DNA of 64,000 bases from Clonostachys chloroleuca (lineage: Eukaryota > Ascomycota > Sordariomycetes > Hypocreales > Bionectriaceae), in the NCBI GenBank assembly GCA_037952775.1, contig JBANAY010000004.1, positions 5,952,001 to 6,016,000 of the forward strand, read 5' to 3'. The position numbers and the translations under genes were made by a program. Shown here piece after piece: positions 22,976-33,760 of this stretch (within the stretch, counting starts at the first letter, position 1; the number at the start of each line of letters is the position of its first letter). The notes under the pieces were generated by a model. That model made no database searches. It saw nothing but the letters and a program-made list of their open reading frames with translations, and was not told where the DNA came from.

Positions 22976-24367
22976 GCTCGGAGTGTGGAATGGCGATGGC
23001 TGCGGCTAAACGCGCGGTCAATTTGGGTTTGGATAGACTTCTCCAACTGAACGGTTACGCTACCCGTTCGTCCCCCTCCCCCATCAAATGCCTAGTCAGG
23101 CTGGTCCACCTGGTCGAGCGTTAGACGAGAGAGATAAAGATCTGGGCCCTTTCCCCACGCGCTCGGTTGACTTCCAACCCACAGTGCTCGATCGATCTGC
23201 CAATTGTCCGTGTGAGGGCACGTTGCTAAGCTGGTATCTATCTCTGTCTGTGTCGAAGAAACTACGATCTAGGTTGGACTCCCCTGTGTGTATGTGCGGC
23301 AGGGTCTAGGATCTACGCATCTAGCCTACAACGGGGACACGCAGCAAAAGACGGTTGAAGGCAAACGGACAGGAGTGGTATCGACAACAAAGGTGTAGCC
23401 GCAGAGAGACGATCTCACGCTGCGAGGCGCGTGGCCAGGACCACGAGTGGCCGTCCAGGTTTCCGAGAACGCTCCCATCCCTATTCACATCTGTTTCTCG
23501 ACGGTGTTTGGTTACGTTGTTCGTCTGGGCGCTATCGGTGTGCGGAGTCGGTTCAGGGGTACGAGTCGTCGCATTCGTGATTGGGGTAGCCTAGGTGAGA
23601 ACCTGCTGTTAGCTCAAGCACTACTTCCAACCCTATCCATGCATCTCATGGGCAGACCGACCAGCGGAGTACGAAGTCCTGTCTTCAGGAGAGTCGAGAA
23701 CATCTGCCATACACACATGAGCAACAGGCACGTTGAAGACGACGGAAATTGGGAAACAAATCAAGTTCGTCCCTGCAGCTGCTGACTCATCAAGTCGCAC
23801 CGCCTGCCTGACCAATAGAAATTAAATCCATTTCTACAGCGTCTTGAGCCCTGTAATTACAGCGCGATGAGGCTCTAGGTACAGAACCAACATGCCTTCA
23901 ATTGATCACGGTCTTGTTGTGCTCGAAATGCCGGCATGCGACGAACGCGGTTTGCAGGAGAAGATTTGTGTCGGCTGATATCGTGATACCTCGGCAATGT
24001 AGGCTTTGGCTAGCTCGAGCTTGTCCCCTGGGTGATCTGCCTTAGAAATCCTCCTACACCTCAACACCACAACGTCTTGGCATAGGGCTCATTTCACGTA
24101 CCGGATCACTCATCTTGAGCCACAATGTTGATGGATTTCTTAGGCATCCACGATTGTCTTTCTACAGTCAGATAGCACATACCAGCTAGGAATAGGCATT
24201 GACTCTGTAGTCGTCATGAATCTTCGTGTGTCGCACCTTCTACCGATTCTCCCGAGTACTCTTCCCATCAGCTCTTTACCACATCTCCCTCTTCTAAGCT
24301 GCAGAGCAAAACAAAACAAAACAAAACACGACCTCCTCCAATATCATCCTCAACTGTAGTCTTAGCC
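22976..24367. other. Intergenic region, about 1.4 kb
   Basis: Lies between divergent starts (GH5 minus, unknown gene plus), so it holds two promoters. An (AAAAC)n microsatellite sits at about 24307-24328, just ahead of the right-hand gene. No gene is visible. Confidence 0.45.
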
Positions 24368-26539
24368 ATGGATGACCGTCACCAGTTTTTCGCCATTGCC
24401 AAAGCTGGCCAATACTATCGTTTGCTCGCCGCCGTTCGTCACGCGTGCCTTTGGGGCATGGCAACACTTCGACAGTGCCTGCACGTCCTCCACATCTTCT
24501 CACATGGCGAGAACCGCCTTGCGCTGCATCAAGAGCTTCGATTTGCTGAGGATTACTTTCGCAACAGTGATCCCCCGTCGGTCTCACCCCCTCCCAGCTG
24601 GTACTCCAATTTTGGTCCATGCCCTTTCCCCTTCATCACCACCTGTCTAATGATGGGTGCTGCTCTCAACCCAGAAACATTGCATGCAGGCGTCGTTAAT
24701 GAGGAGCCATACGGCTTCCCTTTTGATGTGGCAGGATCTCGCCATGGTATAACCATCATCGACATCACTGATTTGGAAAATGTCAAATATTGCTTCATCC
24801 ACCGTGCAGGTAAGCAACCGTCTCCCATCTGCACTAATTCTTGTCAGAATCAGTTGTCTTCTCACAGTTGCTGACGCCATGTCTTTCCAACGCCTCAAAG
24901 CTACCATGCCTATCCCAGTGCCAGGCCTTCCGTGTAGCCGTTTTCAACCACTCACAGGTTGGCAATACGCAATGAACTACTATAGGGAGGACGATATGAA
25001 CCTCCAAAGTTCCACCGACCTTCCTAATACCCTTGAGGAGAAGCCTCTTGTTGATATCGAAGCTCTGGTCGGTGAGTTATCATTCCCTTCCTTCCCGTTG
25101 GCCACATCTTCATCCAGTCCGCTCACTCATATGACATTGGTCTCAGAGACATGGCCATACACCACTTGGTCCAATTACAGGCCAACCTTGCCGGCCGCAA
25201 GCCCACCAATTCCTCGTCAAGTACCAAAGAGTTTGTTGGAAAAAAGTTTGGACAAGGTCGTTGATGTCATCTTGTCATCAAATCACCTCGGCGACTTCAA
25301 GGCAGTCAAAGATACACTTGAACTACTCCCCAACATTCGGCTCTTGTTGAAAGAGCATCTACTGAGGCGAGCCGGGGACGTTGGCAGAACGAAACCTTCC
25401 CTTTTACTCCTGGCTCTCTCCTACGAGGGTGAGCACACTCTCGATTGGGCGCCCTTTACCAGCCTCAAACTATCTCATATCAGGGTTATACTGGAAAACG
25501 GCTTATTCTCTTCTGTGGAAACCATAAATCTATCCGGTCTGCTCACCCCGGGGTGCATCGAAAGGCTATCGCCAATCCTGTCACATCTACCTGCTTTGAA
25601 AACGCTCTGTGTGTTAGAAAAGCCAGACCGGGTCGATGACTCTATGTCGGCGCATGCCATTGCCGAACTTACATCACTGAACCCGGAACTAAGGCTCAAC
25701 AAGATTCTAAACTCTGGGCTATTCTCGATTCCCTTCCGTGGCCATCCCTGGATTCCGGACACGAGCGAGGCTCCCCGCGTGATCCCGGGATTTCCAAGTG
25801 TCCAGCTTCTGGTATATCACAGAAGTGAAGCTATTCGAGAGCGAGTGGCACCATACGAACACTTCTCCCTGGGTGATGCACTTCTTAACCCAGCCCGGCT
25901 TGTGAACATCATCTTGCGCTACTGCCAAATTCTGATAGCCAATAGATATCAGATGGGGGTGGCACAGGATACCAACTCGCCGTGTGCATCGCAACCGCCT
26001 CCTCAACCCCAGGCAGCCCGGAAACGGGTGAGATCGGGGTCCTCCCAGCACAAACTTACTTGTACGGCAGGGATAGCCACTACTCCCTCACAGCCAAGGG
26101 CTGCTATTCAGACATGAGAGACCTCAGGCCCGGACAGTGGACAATCCTAATGGTCAGAAACCTCCCTGGAATGGGGTATGGCGACCCGGGTGCCAGTTTC
26201 GATAGGGGCTTCATGTACGCTTTCTTGCGTTGCAGGTCGGTAATTCCCGCGAGACGGCCTCAGGAAGAGCTGATTGAAATCGATGAGGCGGATTTGGATG
26301 TCTTTAGCTTTGAAGGCTTTCTGCAAGAAACCTGCCGGCATACCGGCCCTGTGGACCTCGAACGTTTTCTTCAGCCACTACGAGAAACAGCTGGGAGGCA
26401 CCCCCTCTTTAACTCGCGTATCAACGATGTGCTTCGGTGTATGAGTGCCCGGGAAGCGAGCAGTATGCTTGTCAGATTCATGGAGAACATCCCAAACATT
26501 GACAGAGCGAAGCAAGAGACGTTGGACGAGTTCGCATAA
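24368..26539 (+). CDS. Unknown fungal protein with leucine-rich middle, one apparent frameshift
   Basis: Inferred exons are 24368-24809, 24868-25071 and 25147-26539. The second intron is 75 bp, a multiple of three, so it could be retained without a frame change. Product is about 679 aa. The middle has leucine-rich-repeat-like strands (FSSVETINLSGLLTPGCIERLSPIL in two adjoining pieces, LPALKTLCVLEKP). The C-terminal part holds PAQTYLYGRD and DLRPGQWTILMVRN, typical of a widespread but unnamed fungal family. The frame changes at the G5 run 25955-25959. One extra G joins the two halves (the second begins GGTGYQLAVCIATASS). No domain name can be assigned; a role in recognition or F-box-like adaptors is speculation. 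Confidence 0.7.
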
Positions 26540-27260
26540 ACAAGGCACGCCGCACGTGTGTGCGGCCTGTCACCTGCATTCATATGCTCATCCAAAGCGT
26601 TGCGAAACACCAGCGGACGGCAATGCTGCGGTTTCGACATGAGTTTTCATTACGAACAATGGGCTTGTTATGCTGAATACAACCAACTGACTCTTCTTCT
26701 CCCTCGCCACTGCCTCGGTCCGTTTTACAGCAAGTACCGGCTGTGTATTGGTCCATGCATCCACTAAATTCATGTGATTGTCAATGGCAGGATTGGAATG
26801 GCAGCGTTCTTTTTCGATCACTTGATCAGAGCTTTCATTCATTTGATAGATAATAGCGAGCAGCGTGTTAGATAAGTGACCATACAGAATATACCTTTCT
26901 TCTACTACTGGCGACCTCACCCTTGGCTGATAATTAATAGTACTCCTCTCAAGATAGTTATCAAGGTACCCAAATGAATGTAGATCTACAAACATAAAGT
27001 CATCAGCCGAATTCCATGGACACTTCCATTGTTCAGAAAGCCTATTTCCCCGCACGTCTGTGCGACAGTCAGATTGGCCTCGGCACAAGAGCGACAACAT
27101 CAGCACAACCAACCTCGGAAACGAACCTCGCCAAAACCGTGTCAGTCTTACGCGAATCCCGATCGAAAAGATATCCCATTGAGTAGAAAGAGCCAGGGCC
27201 TCTACCGCTTCTTGGTTTCTCTTCCCCCCACAAAAGTATCACACGCAAAGCAACCCCAAC
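26540..27260. other. Intergenic region
   Basis: No gene is seen. It contains the promoter of the dienoyl-CoA reductase gene, with a CCCAACATG start context at its right end. Confidence 0.45.
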
Positions 27261-28385
27261 ATGCCGCTCGACAAACTCGACTATGTTTCATCCGTCTGGA
27301 GGGACAATCTCTTTGCCGGAAAGGTCGTCTTCTGCACCGGCGGCAGCGGATCCATCTGCAGCGCCCAGGTCCGCGCGCTCGTCCACCTCGGCGCCGACGC
27401 CTGCATCGTCGGGCGGGATACCGAGAAGGCCCTGTCCGTCGCGAAGGACATCTCGACGGCCAGGCCAGGGAGCAAGGTGATTGGGATTGGCGCTGTTGAT
27501 GTCCGCCGGGTCGAGTCGCTGCAGGGAGCTGTGGACAGGTGTGTGGAGGAGCTCGGTGGGATTGATTTCTTGATGTGAGTGCCCCCCGCATACTTCTTTA
27601 TATCATCATCTTTTCTGGAGTGGTGTCCCTCTTTCTCGTGTCTCCTCCAGCGTCGGCTGACACGAAGCAGTGCCGGAGCAGCAGGCAACTTCCTCTCCCC
27701 TGTTTCCAACCTCAGCCCAAGTGCATTCCGCTCGGTGATCGAGATCGACCTCATCGGCTCGTTCAACGCCACCAAGGTCTGCCTGCCCCATCTCCTGGAA
27801 AGCGCCAAGAAGCACAATACCCAGGGTGCGATCCCCAAATCTACAGAATCCGGTCCCGGTGGCCGGATCATCTACGTCTCGGCGACCCTCCACTATACGG
27901 GGACCCCATTGCAGACGCACGCCGCAGTCGCAAAGGCCGGCGTGGACACGCTCTCGAACAACATCGCCATAGAGTACGGGCCCCTGGGCATCACCTCCAA
28001 CATCATCTCGCCCGGCCCCATTGCCGACACGGAGGGCGTGCAGCGGCTGGTGGCCGATTCGGCGTCGGCGGCCAAGACGCGGGCCAAGATCATCCCTCTG
28101 GGGCGATGGGGCTTGGTCAAGGAGATTGCGGACGCGACCATCTGGCTGTTCAGCGATGCGGCGAACTATGTGACTGGGCAGACGACCGTCGTTGATGGCG
28201 GTGCGTGGCGTACTCAGTCGCCTTCTGGGTCTTCCTTCCAATATCCGGATTTTCTCGTAAGTGATGGGCATTCTTGAAGAACAAAATGGTTTGATGTTTT
28301 ATTCTGACTGCTTTTATAGCTTTCTGGGGAGAAGATTACGGGAGTGAAAGGAACGAAGAAGGAATCAAAGAGCTCGAAGCTGTAG
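27261..28385 (+). CDS. Peroxisomal 2,4-dienoyl-CoA reductase (Sps19-like SDR)
   Basis: Exons are 27261-27574, 27671-28256 and 28320-28385 (introns 96 and 63 bp), giving 321 aa. The cofactor motif is TGGSGSIC, where other SDRs have TGxxxGxG; this TGGxGxIC form is typical of 2,4-dienoyl-CoA reductases. GSFNATKVCLPHLLES, IAIEYGPLGITSNIISPGPI and VTGQTTVVDGG follow in order. The last exon is short and ends in Ser-Lys-Leu, a canonical PTS1 peroxisome signal, so the enzyme should act in peroxisomal beta-oxidation of unsaturated fatty acids. The SKL is coded only after splicing of the last intron; retention gives a different tail and would lose the signal. It converges with the regulator gene at 28634. 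Confidence 0.93.
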
Positions 28386-28633
28386 ATCCTGGGATTTGGC
28401 GTACTTCGACAGACGAGGTTGGGATATCGCGTGCTTCGGATGAAAGATCATGGGAAGATGAGATTATGCACATTCTCACAGCAAACCTGCATACGCAGAA
28501 TCTAGTTTACACTTGGAAAGGTTATAAAATTGCTTGATTCTGAAAACACAGACACATAAATACACTCTCTACAGGAGTGGTCGTAAATTATGGGGCCTGT
28601 CTCTATATCATTCTTCCCAAGACTACACGACCA

Positions 28634-30792
28634 TCATGCAGAACCCTCATGAGAAGTCAACGTCGTGATATACCGGGTCAGGAATTCATTGACGCTGTTG
28701 AAGGAATCAATGGCCATGTTGGAAATATACTTGGACTTGTCGCCAGATTGCTGCGCCTTGACAACGGCCACGCAGAGCCACCACATCTCCATCGCGTGCT
28801 TCGAAAAGCCAACCGGCCTTTTCGCCGCCTCGCTTTCCTTCATCTTAGCGTCCCAGAGCGACTTCCACCTCATGAAGGCGCGTAGGAGGGCTCTGTACGA
28901 TACAGGGAAGAGGCAGTTGGTTCTTGCTACTACACCAACCACTCCGAGGGCTAACAGATGAAACATCAGTCGATTAGTCCGTGTTTCGCATAAAACACTA
29001 CGAGGGTAGTAACTACTCACAACTGATGATAAGTGCTAGGATTTCAGGCGTGACGCGACGGTATGATTCATCGTCCGGCCCGGGCCACGAATCCTGGAGG
29101 AGGAGTGAAATCGAGCCTGCAAGTGATTGGGGCCGAGGGCCTCCGGGCTCCAGAGAGACCTGGTATTCGAACACGTCAGAGGTTTCCGCCTCAAAGAGGG
29201 CCGTTCTGCAGGGCATGTCGCCTGTCATCTCGCACATGTAGGCCTGCGTGTGGCCGTTGAAACAGCCGACGATGAAGTTGCTGTTCAGCTGTGTCCAGTG
29301 AGACAACCTGTGTAGTAGAGTCAGAACCCTGTATGTTGATATGTGGATCTCCTATGAGGTGATTACCTGACTCTGAGCTCGTCATGCACAAAATCATCCC
29401 ACGTAAGGGCTGTATTGGCTGCCACCTCCCGCCGGTGTCGAGCCTCGAAGGCGTGGGATAACCGGACCGCCGACGTGAATACGGGATATCGCTCAATCCG
29501 CATACGACGCCGAGTAGCCTGGTCATTACGGCTGTTCTGTATCATACCGATTGTCAAGGCCGCCTGGAGGATCTCTATTGCCCTTGTGGAGGACGCATGC
29601 GATGTATCATTGCCCGCCGGGCGAAGGATCTGCCTCAGATCGGGGTGGCTAAAGATGTACTCCTCGGCGACGTCGAAGAAGCCGCGAGCAGATATAGCGC
29701 TGTCGAACGGGGCCGAGAATAGGGAACCGAAGAGAAAGACGGACATAACGAGGGGCAGCGAGCTTGTCTCGCAGTCGAAGGACGGGGGTGGAGGATTGGG
29801 TGGTAGCGGTGGACGCGTTGGAAGTAGAGCCACACGAAGTACTGCAGGTTACTCGTGGTGAAGACCATCTGGGCGAGGTTCGTGTCAAAGATGGCGTCGT
29901 GGTCGATGAGGCCGAGCTGTCTCATCCTTTCATGGGTTACACTGAGATTACAGACCATCTCGTCCATCCGACTCAAGGCGGTGGAGGACACTAATGAAGC
30001 ATCATGCTCGGTGTCCATGAAATCGTCAAAGTTAAAGTCGGGATGATCACCGCCTGAATCCGCAATCCACGCAGCAAGACCATGGCCGAAGAAGTCCTCC
30101 TCAGTAGATGGCGTGGAGTGTTCCTCGTCAGATGCCTGTGGGATTGGTAATGTCCAAAAGGCATCGAACTGGTCATGATCAGCGAAGATATCTCGTGCCG
30201 CCCCGTCTTCTCCGCCAGCGACGGCGGATGGATTTGTCATCTTCAGCAGCCAGGGGATCTCATCCGCGGTAACTTTAGTGACGGAATGTTGAATAGCAGT
30301 CGCATCAGTCTCGGCTCTCGAGTATGAGCAGGGGATACTGCCAGCCCGGCACCGCGAGCACGGAAGCTCCAGGTCACAGGAAACTTTACTCTGTGAGCAC
30401 CTGTCACAAGCCTTGGACTTCTTCCCGCGCTTGGCGGTGGGTAACATGACACGTGCGTCTTCGTTCCCCATACATCGTCCTATGTGCCGGCGTGCCACAT
30501 CGCTACCGGCAGGGGTGAAGTTGTTAGCCAGCAGATCAAAGCTACATGAAAGTCTATCTAGGGAATCATTACAGCCTGACAAAGCCCTTGGAGCAGGAAG
30601 GGCACAAAATGCGACCCGAGTCGCTATCTATTTCAAACATGTCTTAGCACAAAGTCACATTGTTTTTATGGTTAAGAGTAGCATACGAGTCGCCTCGTGG
30701 CGTCGAAGGTGGCTGATTCTCGTGTATGATTTATCACACTGGCCGCAATTGAGGCGTGCAGCAGGCGGCTTGTCTTCTGCAGGGGCCGACAT
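28634..30792 (-). CDS. C2H2 plus Zn2Cys6 transcription factor, one apparent frameshift
   Basis: Minus-strand exons are 30687-30792, 30573-30627, 29367-30502, 29021-29307 and 28634-28950 (introns 59, 70, 59 and 70 bp), giving about 633 aa. A first zinc finger has C16, C19, H32 and H36. A second, C2HC finger spliced from two exons has C44, C47, H60 and C64. Directly after it comes a Zn2Cys6 cluster with C86, C89, C96, C102, C105 and C112. A long acidic region and a fungal transcription-factor-like domain follow. The reading frame breaks at the G5 run 29784-29788 (C5 on the coding strand); one more base joins HPILHP to PSFDCETSSLPL. Such double-type DNA-binding proteins are a known minority class in moulds. 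The target is unknown; the convergent neighbour is the dienoyl-CoA reductase gene. Confidence 0.85.
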
Positions 30793-32290
30793 TGTGTGTG
30801 ATCGACAGGAGAGTAGCGCAACTAACTGCAATCTGCTGCAACGGTGTCTGAGCAGGCAGGTCGTGGGTAGATGGGAGGCAGGGTGGTGATGGAGGTGGGT
30901 TTCTTCCGAGATGCCGCTATATCTACCCGCCTGGGGAAGTGGGTTTTCTGCCGAGATGTGGGTTTTCCCCTCCAAGCAGTGGCTTTTTCTAGCTTTTATC
31001 TTCTTCTCTGCCCAACATTGGAAGAGCTCAAAACTTTCACCCGATCAGGCCAGGTCCTTAGCCAGTCCTCACTGCCATCACCGTCCAGTCGATGGGTTGA
31101 GGTATAGTTAGAAATGTGCGCAGCGGTAGAGCCCCAAAATAAAACCAACGAACCAACAGGCAAAATGTAGATCGTGAATCAACGAACCAACAGCATAATG
31201 TAGATCGTGCTTATTCCAACCGCAGCACAAACCACATACCCTAGACCTACATTGGTCAAGCTGGCTAGGGGTTCGAGCGATCATCATGGGCAACATATTT
31301 CGGGGATCTCCTGTCTTTAGGGGGGAATAAGAGCAAAATACTTTGGTAGGAAAGTGGCTCATTGAACAACAGCTTCGCATTCATGGCCTTGCTATGCTAC
31401 AAGACACATGTGCCTGTGCAACCTACATGTATGGACACGAAAAACAATCACAGGCGCCAATGTCAGCTAAGCTTCAAACGTGTATGCTATAGGTATGGTC
31501 TAACATTCGTTAAAATGGTCACAATTAGAGGGCCTGGTAACTATGAGTTGCATAATTATTCATGGTTTATTGATTTTGTGGGTTGTACCGTTGATCACGG
31601 TCGGAAGACATCGGTGTCTGGTGTACCATCTTGGCAGCAAACAGCTCACCATTCGACCCAATAATGATTCAATTATTGAGACACAAGTCGCTGACAGCGG
31701 TGAAGGAGGTCGTTCAGGTCAGGTTGTATTCAAAAGTACCTCGAGCTCACCCTCTCAATCCTCAAAGGGTAAAACAGGGTTCATGGACACTATGCTGGAG
31801 ATTATTACCACAAGAGGCACAAGCTGACACAACGCTGGGCAGGGATCAAGGTAGGAGAGCACCCACAGCTTCATGGGAGGATGGCTGTACGCACGTATAA
31901 GCGCATTTCGGTAGCAAGGAATATGGAGTAGAGGCAGGAGAGGGGCGCAGCTAGTAGCGAGATACGCTCATAGCATCGCATCCGTTTCTCACGTCAGACG
32001 CTTTCGGAGACTACGACATTCTGGAAGGTAGTTCGCTTATATTGTTTTGGTAATATTAACTCTATGAATGATCTTGTGAATTGGGCTGTATTAAATGAGC
32101 CAAATTACTTCGGTATTTGCTGCACATGCTACTGGTGATGGAAACATGGAATCACTGGCACTGATGGACGATATCAAAAGTTGAAGTACCCAGAAAGAAA
32201 AAAGAAAGAAAAAAAATATTCTTGAAATCTACTGTATTAAACAAAATGGTGTCTAAATAATATACAACTAATTAAGCTCTGATAAATCCT
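30793..32290. other. Intergenic region, about 1.5 kb
   Basis: Holds the promoter of the C2H2/Zn2Cys6 gene and the 3' end of the peptide-precursor gene. A 34-bp imperfect tandem duplication is listed separately. No gene is visible. Confidence 0.45.
31147..31209. repeat. Imperfect 34-bp tandem duplication
   Basis: Two copies beginning AACGAACCAACAG start at 31147 and 31181, and both run through ATGTAGATCG with small differences. No function is visible. Confidence 0.7.
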
Positions 32291-33610
32291 TTACTCGAGG
32301 TCATCGTACTCCTCGAAGGCGCGGGTGACAATGTCCTCAATGTCACGCTCGCTGAGCTCCTCCTCGCCGAGGTCACGGAAGAGGATCCTGCCGGCAGTCT
32401 TGGCAACACCCTTGAAGACCTTGCCAATGCTGAACTTGCGCTCCTCGAGGTCGCGCTCCTCGATCACGTCGTCAAATTCTCGGGTCTCGAGCTCCGAGGA
32501 CTCGTCAAAGGCGCGGGTGACGAGCTCCTCGATGTCACGCTCGTCGAGGGAGTCGACGTCGCGCTCGGCAAGGTCACGGAACAGCAACCTGCCAGCAGTC
32601 TTGGCGACCTTGCCGACGATCTTGCCGAGGAACCGCTCCTCAAGGTCGCGCTCCTCGAGCTCGTCGATGTCACGCTCCTCCATGTCGTCGAAGTCGCGCT
32701 CCTCCATCTCCTCGTCGAACTCGCGGGCCTCGAGGTCGGCGTCCTCGGCGTAGCGGGTGAAGATGTCCTCAATATCACGCTCGCTCAGCTCGTCGAGGTC
32801 GCGCTCGGCAAGGTCTCGGAAGAGGATCTTGCCGGCAGTCTTGGCAACACCCTTGAAGATCTTGCCAATGCTGAACTTGCGCTCCTCGAGGTCACGCTCC
32901 TCGAGCTCGTCGTCGAAGTCGCGGATCTCGAGGTCCTCCTCATCGAAGTATCGGGCGACGAGGTCGTCGACGTCGCGCTCGCTCATCTCATCGATGTCGC
33001 GCTCGGCAAGGTCACGGAACAGCAACCTGCCGGCAGTCTTGGCGACCTTGCCGACGATCTTGCCGAGGAACCGCTCCTCAAGGTCACGCTCGTCGAGCTC
33101 AGCGTCGTAGTCGCGGGCTTCGAGCTCAGCATCTTCGGCATATCGGGCAACGAGCTCTTCAAAGTCGCGCTCGCTCATCTCCTCAAGGTCGCGCTCGGCG
33201 AGGTCTCGGAAGAGGATCCTGCCGGCAGTTTTGGCGACGCCCTTGAAGACCTTGCCGAGGCTGAACTTGCGCTCCTCCAAGTCACGGGTGTCGAGCTCGG
33301 AGTCATCGATGTATCGGGCGACGAGGTCGTCAATGTCACGCTCGCTCATCTCCTCAAGGTCGCGCTCGGCGAGGTCTCGGAAGAGGATCCTGCCGGCAGT
33401 TTTGGCGACGCCCTTGAAGACCTTGCCAAGGCTGAACTTGCGCTCCTCCAAGTCGCGGGTGTCGAGCTCCTCGGAGTCCTCGTAGTAGCGCTGGACCAAT
33501 TCCTCGATCTCACGCTCATCGAGATCGGCAACGTCACGGAAGCCGAGCAGGCTCTTTCCGACGTTGGCGACACCCTTGACAGCCTTCTTGAAGCTGAATC
33601 GCTCCTCCAA
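32291..33610 (-). repeat. Coding tandem repeats within the peptide-precursor gene
   Basis: The DNA repeats follow the protein repeats, with spacings of about 170-250 bp. Two core types alternate (KFSxGK.. and FLGKIVGK..). Copies within a type are nearly identical in DNA, which suggests recent duplication or gene conversion between units. Confidence 0.75.
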
Positions 33611-33760
33611 GTCACGCTCCTGGATCTCGGCCTCGATGGCACGCTCGAGAAGGCCGGAGTCGACGATGTCCTGGGTAGCCTGGACGGGGAGGGCCAGGGC
33701 CTGGCTGACAAGGCCGAGGACGACGGCGGTGGGGAGAGCGATGTTGTTGACGGCAACCAT
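32291..33760 (-). CDS. Secreted repeat precursor with seven cationic amphipathic peptide cores
   Basis: Intronless, 489 aa, starting at ATG 33760. Residues 1-24 form a signal peptide (VVLGLVSQALALP). The rest alternates strongly acidic spacers, rich in ERD and EER, with seven basic cores of 18-20 residues at about 55-74, 108-127, 165-184, 231-248, 295-314, 377-394 and 442-461. Six cores share GVAKTAG or KVAKTAG. All seven are preceded by DLEER and followed by Arg-Asp. Cores have net charge about +4 to +5, no acidic residue, and hydrophobic residues spaced as in an amphipathic helix. Spacers also repeat (for example SERDIEELVxRY). This looks like a multi-peptide precursor in which acidic spacers neutralise membrane-active peptides, similar in plan to Ece1-type or repellent-type fungal precursors. 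Function, processing protease and toxicity are inferred, not shown; classical KR/RR Kex2 sites are absent. Confidence 0.85.
   Translation of the reverse strand: MVAVNNIALPTAVVLGLVSQALALPVQATQDIVDSGLLERAIEAEIQERDLEERFSFKKAVKGVANVGKSLLGFRDVADLDEREIEELVQRYYEDSEELDTRDLEERKFSLGKVFKGVAKTAGRILFRDLAERDLEEMSERDIDDLVARYIDDSELDTRDLEERKFSLGKVFKGVAKTAGRILFRDLAERDLEEMSERDFEELVARYAEDAELEARDYDAELDERDLEERFLGKIVGKVAKTAGRLLFRDLAERDIDEMSERDVDDLVARYFDEEDLEIRDFDDELEERDLEERKFSIGKIFKGVAKTAGKILFRDLAERDLDELSERDIEDIFTRYAEDADLEAREFDEEMEERDFDDMEERDIDELEERDLEERFLGKIVGKVAKTAGRLLFRDLAERDVDSLDERDIEELVTRAFDESSELETREFDDVIEERDLEERKFSIGKVFKGVAKTAGRILFRDLGEEELSERDIEDIVTRAFEEYDDLE

Noticed and set aside
25902..25945. 44-bp intron to explain the frame change in the unknown protein
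   Set aside because: It would restore frame but is shorter than every other intron here and removes family-like sequence (LVNIILRYCQILIAN). A missing G in G5 is simpler.
32325..33485. Several Ser/Arg-rich open frames on the plus strand
   Set aside because: They are the complement of the repetitive peptide-precursor gene and owe their length to its repeated codons.
32291..33610. Regular repeats resembling an array
   Set aside because: Units are coding and in frame, with unequal spacing; not a CRISPR, and the genome is eukaryotic.
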